Source: Pardosa pseudoannulata (taxonomy: Eukaryota > Arthropoda > Arachnida > Araneae > Lycosidae). Taken from it: 64,000 nt of DNA. Of the stretch, positions 1 to 13,600 are shown piece after piece. The notes under the pieces are model-generated. The model made no database searches, was not told the DNA's origin, and saw only the letters and a list, made by a program, of their open reading frames with translations. Position 1 is the stretch's first letter; every line of letters begins with the position of its first letter. Location: the NCBI GenBank assembly GCA_032207245.1, contig CM063509.1, positions 105,950,021-106,014,020 on the forward strand. The letters run 5' to 3'. The position numbers and the translations under genes are program-made.

Positions 1-85
1 CAAATGAGCCGAGGTGCAAGAAATCTCTCTGTGTAGGGGCGACAACTACAATAAATTTTTGTTTTTCTTTGTTTTTCACAAGCAG

Positions 86-171
86 CTAGCAATGCAGGCA
101 GACATAACTTTATGCCAATGCAAGACTACGAAGCTGTTACTCATTTAGCACCACCCGAGGAGCATGTGTAG
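86..171 (+). CDS. Possible terminal coding exon of an unidentified upstream gene
   Basis: A pyrimidine-rich tract ends in a candidate acceptor (ttcacaagcag) just before an open stretch that reads ...HNFMPMQDYEAVTHL... and stops at TAG 169-171. The peptide has no low-complexity bias and looks like a real protein C-terminus, but about 28 codons prove little and I do not recognise the family. The + strand direction would put it upstream of TBCE. Its stop codon lies two bases before the TTAA flank of a piggyBac-like element, so the original 3' UTR would be interrupted. It could also be chance. Confidence 0.3.
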
Positions 172-176
172 CTTAA

Positions 177-736
177 CCCTCCGAGGAAAAAAAGTGTCTA
201 AAAATACGCTAAAGTTTTACTGTGTCAGTGACCAAAGTGTTCTATGTTTTTTTACTTCACCCTTTTTCGAATACTGGAATGCGGAAAACCCACCCTCGTT
301 ATTATTCCTCTACTTCCGGTTATAAATAGATATATAAATAGACATTATTGATTGTTAATTTTTAATACACATAAGGCTCGTCAAGTCTCGAAGATCACCC
401 CAAAATACGAATAAAAATATTTTTAAGAGAATTATTTATATTTTTTTACGAAAGTCATCCAAGATATTTAAATGGTGCAATTAGAGATACATCTGTTACC
501 GCAAATGAAATACTTTGAAATAGAGATTTACAAAGCCATTGAAAGCTATCAGCGTCTTTGTGCCTCAAAAAGTAGGGGTGCAGTTCCTAAATAATCGACC
601 TGACCCTCCTACCTCAAAACTCCATGGGGGAAAGCACTGGCAAAAATGTACAATACATCCATTTTCGGAACGTTTCTGGAAGTCGAAAATTGTACGTGAC
701 AACCGGCGGAATTGTACGTGCAAACCACTTAGAGGG
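177..736. mobile_element. piggyBac-like non-autonomous element, TTAA flanked
   Basis: TTAA is present on both sides (173-176 and 737-740). The termini are inverted: CCCTCCGAGG at the left and CCCTCTAAGTGG read inward from the right. TTAA duplication with CCCT-type ends is the piggyBac signature. No transposase is visible. Overlapping open frames on both strands at 539-961 and 565-765 cross or sit on its right boundary and are not convincing genes. Confidence 0.5.
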
Positions 737-740
737 TTAA

Positions 741-1151
741 GGAATACTACGGACGAGAGTAGCATTACCCCCGCTGGGTTCTTTAATTTAGAAGTAGGGA
801 CAAATCAGAAAACCCCTTCCGCCCCCAGAAGTATATCGTTTGAGAACTTGGAGGACATTGTGACCACGATCATATTTTACTTGCCCCAGCCGCCTTTACG
901 AACACGACAGATATTAGGCTGCCTTTGCCGATTGAACTACCGTGGTTCACAGTATATTTAAAGTAATGATTTGACAATATACATTATCCTTAACAACAGA
1001 TGTTATACTTAGCAACAAATATTATGCTTAATATCTGTTGTTACAGTTTATGACCACAAGACGTTCTAGAGTTTTGTCAGTTTTAAATCTTGGTTACCAT
1101 CGACCTAACGTCTGGTTTCTTGATTGATATCGTTGGGACTTAATAAGGGCC
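741..1151. other. Upstream DNA, possible TBCE promoter or first exon region
   Basis: This stretch is less AT-rich than the surroundings. It contains a short imperfect inverted repeat near 990-1045 (taacaacagat / atctgttgtta). TBCE's first coding exon begins with a splice acceptor, so a non-coding first exon must lie upstream. It could be here, but no donor or core promoter element can be pinned down. Confidence 0.2.
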
Positions 1152-1274
1152 GGTCTAACTAAAGTCGTTTAACCTTAAACCGCGATTAACACATGGCGCC
1201 AACCAATGGTGGGACGCAATTCTTCGTTTAAACAAAGATTAATCGCGGTTAGCCATTAAACGACTTTGGTGAGA
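1152..1274. repeat. Short inverted-repeat (MITE-like) hairpin
   Basis: Two arms of about 36 bases face each other. The left arm (1152-1189) contains AAAGTCGTTTAA and CCGCGATTAA, and the right arm (1239-1274) carries their reverse complements. The spacer is about 50 bases. Length and structure fit a miniature inverted-repeat element. Flanking duplication is unclear. Confidence 0.55.
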
Positions 1275-3489
1275 TAGCATAAAAAATACATTGAAGCGAA
1301 TTTGTTCATTTGTTCCCTTCGGAGTGTTATACAAATCATGATTTGTAATGAAGACAGTTTATTCCCTAAGTAAAGGTTATCACAAACAGAAATTCTACGC
1401 TTTATTCATTACTGACTCTACTAATTTAAAATATATTAAAGGAGACCCAAACTCTGTCTGATCATAATTGAGTAGAGTTAATCATAGGTTAAACATCTTC
1501 CCTTTATATTGTAGATTAGTCCTAATTAAGAATAATTTTACTCATAAAGGGTGAGATAGGATGTATTTAAAATTTCTTCTCGAGATACAAGTATTACTTT
1601 TATACTTCATTAAGGGTTTTGCAGCACCCATATTAGGTCATATCGTTTACACAAATTGACAATTTACTATAATCAAATGATTAGCAGTAGCCAAACAGGG
1701 TAAGATAGGTATGTAATATATGTCAACTTTAGCCCTGAATATAGCTGTAGTTGTACACTATACATAAGAATAGGTCATTTTGATTCATTTTATAATGTAC
1801 GATGAGATAAAAGTTTTAAATTTTCTTTGATGCTCTGTGATATTTCCATGTTTCTGTGTACTACACCTTTTTTTTCTCACCGATTAAAAAAAATCTAATT
1901 CGTTATTACTATATAAGTTAATGAAGGAAAGATTATTATACAAAATTATGAGAGGATGACTTAAAACTGTCAGTGATATAAATCATAAGTGTTGCTCTGA
2001 ATAAATACGATACTCTTTAACCTTCATGTTTTACACTACAACTTTAGTTCCTAGATTTAAATGACATAATGTTTATGTTTTAACAAACCTGTTTTAGTGG
2101 CATTTAATTTTTACTTTTACAAAGTATATTTGGCAGGAGAAGACAATTCAAAATTTGAACAGAAAATATCAAAGTAATTGGAATATGTAACTAATTTTTT
2201 TATTGCTGAATTTATTCTTCACTTTGTTTAAATTATTTCCAAAGTTTCATGTGGTATTTGATGTGATTTGTCATCTCACTGTAAGTATATATTTTTTTCT
2301 GATAAATTCATTAGTGTTAATCCATATCAAATCTGTGTTGATAATTATAATGTAAATTAAATACTTCAATAAATAAATTTATAGTTATTAAGAAAATGAT
2401 TTATTACTCTTTCATAAACTTGCGATTTTTGTTGATATATTTACCGGGTACATAATTCTAACATCGAAGTGCATATAGTATTCCCATTTGCTGTGCTTTA
2501 ATTTTTTCATTATCCCAGAACACGTATTACCTGGTATTGGTGTGTGTTATAATTGTTAATTTCCAGAAAAAACAAACATGGGCTGCTTTATGTTAACAAA
2601 ATATTATTTTTGCTCCTCAATAATATTTTATATCAAAACAGCCTATCTTCATTCATTACTGATAATAAATTTTTTATTAAATAAGAAAATATAATACAAA
2701 TTAAGATGGGTACAAAGTTTAATAGATCATGATATTGACATTCTACAAAACAATCACTACAATTGATTAAATATTTCAGTCAGTCTAATTTGCTTTGATA
2801 ATTATAATTCTCTGCTTTTTTATGTCATATACTGTGAATGATCTAATGTCAAAATCCAAACATACTCGTTTTAAGGACATTCATCTGTCCAGTTTTTTTA
2901 AAATATGAAATTTATCTGAAAAGGATATAATTTTGTGAGAATGTTTGATATTCTTACTACTGGTAGCAACAGACATAATTAAAGAATAAGTAAAGAATTT
3001 AAATGTAATGCACTCTTATGAAAATCCAAACCTATAAAAAGGGCAATCAAACAAACAGAAGAATGAATTTTACATTTTTCTTTTTAATGCAGAGAAAGCT
3101 TTCCAAATTTCTGGTTCTAAACAAGGCTTTTTTTTCTTTCTTTTCTTTGGACATCCATGTTTGGATGCTGCATTTGAAAAATTGTCTGTAGTGAATTTTT
3201 GGCCAATGTGGACAATTTCCTTCACCTACCCCTACCCAATATCATCAGTTCAAATCAAGATGTGAAATGAGGATACTTTAATTAGAACATAAATCAGCCA
3301 AAGTTAAGGAAATTGTTGTTAGTGTGAGAAACATAAATCAGCAAAATTTTTATAGAACTAAATAAATAGAAAATGTTGTTAGTATAAGAAATAAATAAGT
3401 GCCACTGGATTAAATGTTTCTAAAATTATCGATGCTTCACTTTATTTTATAATATTTATTGCAGAAAATGTCATGTATACTACATAAAC
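1275..3489. other. AT-rich stretch without recognised features
   Basis: No exon, RNA gene or transposon terminus was recognised on either strand. It is probably part of TBCE's first (5' UTR) intron or the promoter-distal flank. Confidence 0.4.
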
Positions 3490-4224
3490 CAGGGGTAGGC
3501 AAATACTTTTAAGCACGGGCCAAAATGAAATTTTCAAAATGTCTCTGGAGAACTATATTGCTTACGCTGTGAAATTTTACAAAATTTTTTTGACAACAAC
3601 ACTATAAGTATCATTTTAACTCATTTGGACAGAGAAATTTGACAGTTAATAAAAGATAATAGTAATAATAAATTGTCTAACTTAGGTGTATATGCGAACA
3701 ATTTGTGCCCAGTAAAATATGTCACGTAATTTTTAAAGAAATATGATCCATTTTATTAAATTAATGGTTATTAAATAAATCAGTTAATGAAAGATTTTTT
3801 ATATTTATTTATATTTTAACAATACAAATTATTTTATTTTGATCATAGTTATTACATTTTTATATTTATATTACATTTTTTAAATAGAATAGTAAATAGA
3901 ATTATAAAAAGGAAAGACAAACATCAAATGTTAAAATAGAATAGTTTTAGTTAATTCAAAACATGAAATCTGGAATGTTCATTTGATATTATTTCTTCAA
4001 AATTTGGATCCAAATCACTTGTAGCAATCCTTAATACCGAGTGTAGATTTGCATCAAATTATAATACTCCCTATTATTTATATATTTTTCATTATTTATA
4101 TGTACACTACGCATACAAATACTGTTGATTTCAACAAAATCACATATAAGAGATTAAAAAAATTGCATGCAGGATTTTTCAACGGGCTGGATCTGACCTG
4201 TGGGCTGGCTTTTGCCCACCTCTG
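3490..4224. mobile_element. hAT-superfamily non-autonomous element
   Basis: A perfect 8-base target duplication acataaac lies at 3482-3489 and 4225-4232. The termini are inverted: CAGGGGTAGGCAAA on the left and CAGAGGTGGGCAAA read inward from the right. Both ends carry GGGCC-type motifs just inside. The 8-base duplication plus CAGGGGTG-like ends is diagnostic of hAT elements. No transposase frame survives. Confidence 0.85.
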
Positions 4225-4328
4225 ACATAAACTAATGATATGCATTTATTTGGAGATTTTATTATAAAGATAGTGCTTTAAAAAAATCTTATATAGTTTA
4301 TATATCTTAAATAATAATAAAAAAAAAA

Positions 4329-4540
4329 CCTCAGCACAACAGCCCGTAGGGGGTTAAGGCCTACAGTGCCAATCTCCATTTACGAGACCAAGGGCTCTGG
4401 GGTGCGAACCATATGTTCCGGGTAGGTGGTCAATCTAACGCGGAACCCCCAGTGTTTACTTCCCAAGCACGCTTGGTCCTCAGTTCATCTACCCACTGAA
4501 GGGATGAAAGGCTGAGTCAACCTTGCCCAGCCCGGGGATC
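4329..4540. repeat. GC-richer interspersed repeat, SINE-like
   Basis: This is an island of GC-richer sequence in AT-rich DNA with sharp edges, starting after an AATAAT/A-run (4308-4328) and ending at cccggggatc. The A-rich border on the left would be a T-rich 3' tail if the element lies on the - strand. It contains phrases such as acgagaccaagggctctggg that look like a dispersed retroposed sequence. The family was not identified. Confidence 0.4.
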
Positions 4541-4643
4541 TTAAAGAAATATTATGCATAAATTCATTATCTAAATAAATATCTTTATATGACTTATTAA
4601 CCATTGTTACTAGTTATTAATCTATTTGTATTTCAGTTTAAGA

Positions 4644-7600
4644 ATGGGATCATCAACATTTGAAGTAGGCTCCCGAGTGCATTGTGAGGGAGAATTCGGT
4701 ACTGTTCTTTATGTTGGATCAATAGAAGGAATAGATGGTATTTATTTTTTCTTTTGTAATTGTTGCCTTTTAGACAGTCTTAAATATAAGTTATTTTTAA
4801 TATCTAACTTTTTAATTTGGTGTTTCAGGATTATGGTTAGGAATAGAATGGGACAATCCTTCTCGAGGAAAACATAGTGGTACATATAAAGGCACAGAAT
4901 ATTTTAATACAAAGTAAGACTTTAATCATATTGCTTTGTATTGAATAAATTATTTTAATTTTAGGATTTTGTCATAGTTATAAATTAGCAAGTTTTGGCC
5001 TATTAATCTTTTGGACATATATTATTGAAGACTTAGTTTTTAATTTATTAAATATTTTGTTCTTTTCTTTGTACATATCTAAAATGATATTTTCCTAATC
5101 ATTTTACAGAAATTGTGTCAGGTATTTTGATTATCTTTTATAATTTCTGCAATCTGATTATCCAATTTTTTAGTATTTGTGAAGTTACATTATTTGTTTA
5201 GTGACTTATTTTTGTGATACTTTCTTTAAAGCAAAAATATACAAATAATAATGCTGTAAACATTATAACATGTTAAAGATGCCAAATAATCAGGAGAATT
5301 TTAGATGGATACTTAAAAAGTTTAAAGAAAAAAATACTTTTATAAACATAATTCAGAATTTTATATATAAACAATATTCATGATAACAGTTGGGCTGAAA
5401 AATTCGTAGGCTGACACATAGATGGTGCTACTAATATTAAATCCATATGATTTTTAGTTAGCCTTAACCTTCAAAAGACACATGTATGAATTTGACAGCT
5501 GTCAGACCATTAATTTGTGAGATATAGTATTTTGAGTGAAGAAAGTTTTGTTAGTTTGAAAACAATGGATAAAAAAGAAATTTGGTCTGTTAGTAAAGCA
5601 TTGTTTTTTAGCAAAAAAAAAAAAAAAATACTGTTGAAGCCAAGGCTTGGCTTGATAAACATTATTCAGACTCTGCACCAGAAAAATCAACCATTGGAAA
5701 GTGGTTTGCTAAACTTAAACCAGGCGAAATGAGCACCGAGAACGATGCAAGCAACCAACACCCCAAAGAAGCTGTTACTGACAAAAACATAAAAAATGTC
5801 GACAAAATAATTTTGTATGATTGTAAAGTGAAGTTGATCCAGATATCTGAGACTAAAAATATGAAAGGAAAGTGTTGGATATATCGTGAAAAAATAGTTG
5901 GATATATGAAAGCTCTGAGCAAAATGGGTGCCGCGTGAGCTTACAATGGAACAACAATGAATTAATGATTCTAAGCTGTGTTTAAAGCTGTTTAATCATA
6001 AGAATCCCAAATTTATGCGTCAATATATGACAATAGATGAAACATGGCTTCATCCTTTTCACACTGGAGTCCAATCGACAGTCAGCTGAGTGGACTGCAT
6101 GTGATGAACCAACTATAAAACGTGGAAAAATGAAACAGTAGTCTGTCAAGGTTATGGCATCAGTATTTTGGGATGCACATGTTATAATATTCATCGACTA
6201 TCTTGAAAAGGGAAAAACCATCAACAGCGTTATTGGAGCATTTGAAGGACGAAATCAAAGAAAAACGGTCCTATTTGAAGAAAAAGAAATTATTGTTTCA
6301 TCAAGACAATGAACCGTGTCATAAGTCAGTGAAAACGATTGCAAAATTATATGAATTGGGCTTTGAATTACTTTCGCATCTACCATATTCTTCAGATCTG
6401 ACCTCCAGTGACTTTTTCCTATGTTCAGACCTCAATAGAATGCTCGCTGGAAATAAATTTAGTGCTGAGGAAGAATTAATTGCTGAAATTGAGACCTATT
6501 TTGAGGCTAAAGAGAAATCATACTGTAAAAATGGTAACGAAAAATTGTTTGACTGCTATAATAGTTGTATCACCTTTGAAGCCAACAACATTAAATAATA
6601 ATAAGATCAAATTTTACCAAAAAAAGTTTTTTTTTCTATGTTAGTTTATGAACTTTTCAGCCCAACTGTTAGAATTAGTATTCCTATTAAAGAAACTGAG
6701 ATTTTTTTTCTCTTTTAAAATGCTATGTTCCCATTTTCTTTAAAATTACAAAACTATAAGAAGAAAAAATGTCTTGTGTGAAGTATGGATGTATAGAATC
6801 CTGTTTATACTAAGAATTTTTAAAGTACCATATTTACTCCTATAGGATGCACACCTTGTTTTTTTAGAAGAAAAAAATGTCAAAAAATTATATCTTGTAC
6901 ATAATGCATACAATAAACCAATTGCTACACAGTAAAGCTATAGAAGTAATAAATTAAGTCTCAACAGTTTTTCAATATTATTCTAAAGGTGATTCCATTC
7001 TTAACAAAGTCCTGCACTCTTGTTATTAGTTGTCTGAGGACTTTGGGAGGATTTCAACTGAGGTGTCTCTGGAACTGAAATAAAAGATCTCATACAACCC
7101 CCATTTTTTTAGGGTATTAAAAATACAAGGGATTGTCTTTTCTTTATTTCTATTTTTTTTCTGTAAAGAGAGAAAGCTTTATGACAATGTGTAAGTAAGG
7201 TAGAGAAGAGATCTAGTTATAAGAGGTGCACCCAGAAAGTAAGTTTCCCTATTTAAAAGAAAAAAAGAACTCTCACTTTCAAGAGCATATTTATTGGCAA
7301 CAAGTACAGCAGTGTTTCAGCTAATTTTCAACATAGCCACCACCAGAATTGAGATACTTGTTATATTGTGGGATCAACTTTTATATCCCTCTGTTGTAGA
7401 ACTCTGCCACCTGTGAATGGGACCAGAGTGTGACAGACGTCTTTAGCTCTTCATCGTTGCCAAAACACTCACTGGAAAACAGGAATTTCTTGAGGTGCAA
7501 GAAAATGGGCAAATCACTGGGAGCAAGGTCAGAGCTGTAGGGTGGATGATCAAACAACTCCCAGCCAAATTTCATCGAAACAACTGCTGTGCTTCAAGCC

Positions 7601-10600
7601 GTATGTGTACGAGCATTATCAGGGAGGAGCACAACACCTGCAATAAACATTCCACGCCTCTTGTTTTGAATGGCACATTGAACTTTCTGCAGTGTTTCAC
7701 AGTAACGGTCAGCGTTTACTGTTTCACCGCGTGGAAAGAAGTCAGTGAACAAAATGCCCTTCCCTTGCAAGCAGTGGGAGAAGGAATTAGAGCTTCCATT
7801 TTGGACCACTGTTACTACGATGCTGGCACGAGGTGGGACCTGTCCAGCTGGCTTATGATTAATACGTCATAGATCTGTTATGCATGCTCAATTGATAAGG
7901 CTAATTACGTTTACTTTAAAGGGGAAAACATCGGGAAACTTACTTTCTGGAAGAGCCTTGTACTTTAACATTTAAATTGCAAGTAATACAATATGTAACA
8001 GAAAATGGGAATCATGTTTCAAATAGATTATTCAGCATCCAAAGCTAATAATTAGTGTTACTAGCAATATTGTATGGAAGTTCAATAGGGCAAAATATAG
8101 ATGAAGCAGTACTTATATTGAATTAGATTTTTTTCCCTTCAATACCTACTTGTCTTTATTCATATATATATATTGGGTGATTACAGGAAGCAGTAAAAAT
8201 TATTCTATTTATAACATGACCTTGAATTTTTGTCTTAATTTTTAAAAAAAAGTTTGTGTAACACATAAATAGTAAATACTGTAATATATATTTCTGTATA
8301 AACTCTTATCTGTATTCTAGTAATTGGATTTATTGGAAATAAACTGAAGCAAAAGCATTTTTTTAAAATTGAGTTTATATAAAGTTTGTTTAACCCCTTA
8401 ACGCATTTGCCCGTGTCTGACACAGGCAAAATTCAAAATAAATATGCAATCAAATCGTTTATACTTTGTTTGTGTAGCAATTTTTTATAACTTTTTCCCC
8501 ATTTCTCTCTCCCTAGTCACCATCCAGAAATAAAATTGCAAAAAATAACTTACACTATACTTATATATTCTTTTTCTGTCTTAATGCAAATAAATTTTTT
8601 TGTCAGATTTTCCTAAAAAAATTCGTGCTTTAAGGGGTTGATATTACCTGTATTAAATGAAGGAAACATGCAATTTTAAGATGTATTGATTTATTAATGA
8701 TTGAATAACTGATCTGAAATTTTCCCCTAGCCTATTCCAGTAATCACTTTATTGAGATATACATAGTATATAAATCCATAAGAAAAATGTTACATGTGAT
8801 TTTATCAATTGAAACACTTTTGTATTTAGTGTGTATTTATTATATAAAACTGTAAGTCTTTTTAATAAATACATCTTTTATAATAAATTTAAGTTGAGAT
8901 ATTTTATTTTCTAATCAAAATTGTCTTTATATTTTACTGATTTTATAATCATTTAACAAATTATATTAACTTTATGCTCTTTAGGATACCAAATGCTGGT
9001 AGTTTTATTAGAGTTTCTAAAGCAGATGGTGGCATATCTTGCCCTAGTGCAGTAAAAAGGAAATACGGAAAAGGTGCTGATTCCAAACCACTTACATTTA
9101 TAAATTTGCCTCAAGACAGTGGGCATGAAAGGCATATAGAAATGGTTGGTATGGAGAAAGTTATGGGAAAACAAAGGTAATACTTAATTTTTATGCAAGT
9201 AAACTATTTAATAAAGTTTTTTAAAAAAATTCTTTAAATCATAAACACATTTAAATTTAATATATTTGATATTTTAGTTTTTAGATTGAATTTTTTCTTA
9301 AAACATTTTATATTTGTCAAATTATTTATATACCAATGTTTGTATGAGATTTATTATTTGATAAAAGAAGGCATTGTTATTTTTTCTTCTAAATCATTAT
9401 TTTGTTTATGTTTACATGAATAAATATTTTGGTTTTGTTGCTTATCAAGTCTGTAAAATTATTTTATCATGCTTTATGAATAATTTTTAATGATTTTCTT
9501 AAAGCATTAAAAAAATTATGTTCTTTAAAACATTTGAAAGTGTTTGTTTGAAAGTATATAATGCATTCCAAACTCTCTTATTTATTTTGTCCTTTTGTAA
9601 ATGTTGTTTTTCCTTTTTTATAATTTTTAAAATATATTTTTCCCAGTTCTTAAAATCAGGGTTGGCATGATTTAAATCAGTTGATTTTTTTGAAAAAAAT
9701 CATTGATCTAAATCATCTTTTTTCACTTCTTTTAAAACCTATATTCCAAAGGCAGGGAATCAGTCAGCACAGTAACAGGCTTGCAATTCCATCACTTTTC
9801 TCACCTTTTGTCACTTTTTTTACAATTGATCACTTTCAGTCACTTTTTTAAGCAAACAGTCACTTTTAATCACTTTTTTCATGGTGTATCACAGCAAAAG
9901 TCTGTTGTTGAAAAAAGAAAATCTAAATTAATAACAAAATATTTTAATAAAAGACCAAAAAGGTGATGCTCTAATCTTATTTTTCTTATTAAAATGTAAT
10001 TAGTGAAATGGTATCCAGAATTTAGTGATTTTAATAAGTCATAAAGAAGTTCCTGAAATGTACATTTAATATATTAAAGTAACTTACGTCAAAGCACACA
10101 TTTTTCTTTTTCTTCACAATTTTTGTTTAGATACTCTAGTCCAGCTATGTACATACTTCAAAACATCATTAATGTATGCAGAAAATTGTGATTATAAAAT
10201 GAATGTATGTATTCAAATCTTATTTATAGATTTTCTTGAATAAAAAGCAATGTTGAGTTGTGTTAAACAAAATTTTTAACCTTTTTTGTATTTGACGCTA
10301 AAATCATGTCTTGCATGAATCATTTGCTTTAGAGTTAAAATAAATAGAAAAATCTTAATAATAGCATCTGTAATCAAGAGGAGAAATAAAAATCACTTTT
10401 TTTTTCAATGTTTAGTCACTTTTTGGTCACTTATTCTGTATTATTTGTCACTTTTCTCACCTTTTTGAAAGTACCTCAGCAGTTGCAAGCCTGCAGTAAT
10501 ACCAATAAGTAAATAAGTTTAAATAGATAGCATGTGCTTTCCAAGAATTTAGGGGTGTTGTTATCAAAAAGTATGTAGTACAATGACTGATTATGACTGG

Positions 10601-13600
10601 TAGAAATCATTTTATGTAATGGGAGGTAGAGAGAGTATTACAAAACTTGATATCCAGTTTGTCTACCAAATAATAACAGCCGTGGCTTCATCTGCTGGAA
10701 TGGAAAGACAGTTTTCTTCTTTAGGTATTGTTCATTCTAGCTTCATAACCAATTAGGAATGGATAAAGCATCAAAGCTAGTGTTTTTATTGAAACAATTA
10801 AATCCATAATTTGGTGCTTAAAAAATATTGAAATAATTGTGATTTGTGTTTTTTTTTAAATAAATACTTTGCATTAAAAGAATATTTAATTTGTTATTTA
10901 AATTTACATCTTATTTAGTTTGCACTATCCAATTACAAAATAATAGAATGTATTTAGATAAAAATTTATATATTTAAGTTTAGGTAATCAGTGTGCAGAA
11001 TATACTAGATAGATAAGATGTTACATCTTATAACAAACCATTTTATGTAAACATAAAAACAACAATTAAAATTAGTATTCAGAAAAATATAAAAAAAATC
11101 CGATTTAAATAAAAAAATCTGATTTAAATCAAATAAATCTGATTTTTTTTATTTTTTTCTAACCCTGCTTAAAATACAATTTTACTGCATTTAATTTATA
11201 ATGTACAGATCCTAAGTAGTGCATTTTTGGCTCTGGTTGAAAGAGTCTGTATACATTTAAAAAAAATTTCTTTCTTTTCCCTTGATAAATCAAGGATAAA
11301 TCACACTGTAAGAAAATATTTCTTTCTTTAGATATTACACATTGTTCAATGTAGTATCATTTTATCGTGGTAGTTTAGATTTTTCTTATTTAATAGTCTA
11401 CATCTTTTATCCCAAAGCATATTTCCATTGCTTTAATTCTGAAACAGAGACTTAATCATTTTTATTTAATAAATGTAAAAAAAAATTTTTCAAATAAATT
11501 TTATTATTTTGTAATAGGTAATATCATTATTCTAACACAGGGATGGGACAACTATGGCCTGCGGGCCAACTCTGGCCTACCAGAAGGTTTTATCCGGCCC
11601 GGGGATAGAATTTTAAGTTGCCGGTCCAAGGCAAATTAAAAGAAATATATATTTATACATTATATATCCATCTCCTTTTCTACTTTGCTTAAATATTATA
11701 TCCCAAATTTATTATCGCATGCCCAGAAGATCAGCGGTATATTTGCTTCTTATATGTGAACAAGTGTTTTCAACTTTGAACCTTAGAAAGAATAATTTCA
11801 GAAGTAGACTGACAGCATTTAGCATCGTTCCTTAAAATCAATGCATCTCACTTCGAACCTCAGTATAAGGAATTTTTAAAAATGAAATCACAATTTCATT
11901 TATCTCATTAACGTATTTAACCTGTTAGGTACTTGTATTTTGTTTTTTAAATTTTAGAAAAATTTATCTTGGCCTGCCAAACTTATTTTCTTTCAATTTT
12001 TGGCCAGAAGGCGAAAAAGTTTGTCCATCCATGTTCTAACAGAAAGATTGTGTTTGTGCATTTTTTAGTCCTTCAAAATTTACATGGAAACAGTATTATT
12101 TTGGCATTTTGGTGATATTTAACATACAGTAAAAAAATAATAAAATTAATTGGTAACACCATGATATATGATGGAAATATTATATTGTGGGCATTTACAG
12201 TTTTATTGTTATTTTTAAATATTTAAATTCTTGTAATGTTCATTTAAAAACTGCTGTCAAAAAGCCGAGGAAAACTGAAAACAATAAACAACAATACCAA
12301 TATAAACTGAACTTTAGAGTAATTCATGCAACTGCAGCTACATCTGGTAGAGAAAATACTCTTAGATTCTTATTGCCACATGATGGCCAAATAAATAAGG
12401 CACTCCTTTTCAGTTTTACAGCTTGAAGGTTCCAATCCCAATATTGACTTGATTGTTCATAGCTGTTTGGAATCAGCTTTAAGCAATAGATCTGTCTTAA
12501 TTAGCCTTTGGTAGCAAAGCACAGCAGACTTAAAAACATAGATTTTAATTTTCATATTTATTATTTCTTGTTAAGTAGTCATTTAAAATTATTTTTTGTT
12601 GGTAATGTATTCTCATCATGCTATTTTATTTCTTATAACTTACATGAATATGCTGTTCCTCCTAAAAAAACCTTGTGCCCTCACACCACTCTACAAGCAA
12701 ATGAAAAATGTTTTGGTGGTAGACTGCCAAAGATGGATTGCTTGAATAAACTCAACATTTTAGTTTCCAAATTTCTATGTTTTGTTTCAAAGCCAATGAC
12801 TGCAAACTATCCTGCAAAGATACCATTTTAAATTTGTAATGGGTAAAAAACAACTATTAACCCTTTCGCGATGGGAAGTGCAAAATCACGCTTTTCTCTG
12901 AGGCCACCATTCACTTTCGCGAGTGAGTATCCTGGGCCGGAGGGTTTTTTGCTATTAAGCCTAATTCATGAAATTAACGAAGTACCAACACGTTATTTAA
13001 TAATGAGGTGTAAAGTATTTAAACAGAATGGGATTTATATATGTTTAAAGATACTTTATTTACTTAAGTTATTTCTTATTTAAATATATATTTCATACTT
13101 TTTTTTTTCTTTATTTTTACTTAGTATTTAATGACTTTTAACATTTCAAAACTGAATACTATGTTATTTAAACTTTTTTTGTATGAAAAATTTTAAAAAC
13201 AGGGATCTACAAACAATCCTATGTTACAGTCCTTGCTCTCGTAACTAATTTGCCATTTTGGAGGAATTTTCCGGAATGTGAAAAAACGAAGCATCGTTAT
13301 CATCTTTGTCAGAAATGTCCTCCTCATCATTAGAATCACTAGATACATTATGAACATAAAGAACAATCGGAATATATTATAGTGTCACTATTACTAATAT
13401 CCTAATCTGTTTCAGAATGAAAATCTGAAATATTTTGCATCATTTCAGCTATTTCAAACTCAATTAAACACTTTCGACACTTCGAAAATCTAACAATAAA
13501 AGGAGAAAAAAATCAAGTCTGTCAGATCTAATTCTGTACTAAAAACTGGACTGCAAACTAAAATATACAACGCTTTAGCAAAAATAAAACTCTTCTGCTT

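Noticed and set aside
539..961. 140-codon open frame on the + strand near the left edge
   Set aside because: It crosses the right boundary of a TTAA-flanked element, overlaps an open frame on the other strand (765-565) and shows no family motif.
6826..6900. Sequence resembling a dispersed repeat with a tatttactcctataggatg phrase
   Set aside because: There is no second terminus or duplication, and too little remains to assign it.
7495..7872. 125-codon + strand open frame
   Set aside because: It is the complement of the mariner transposase remnant on the - strand.
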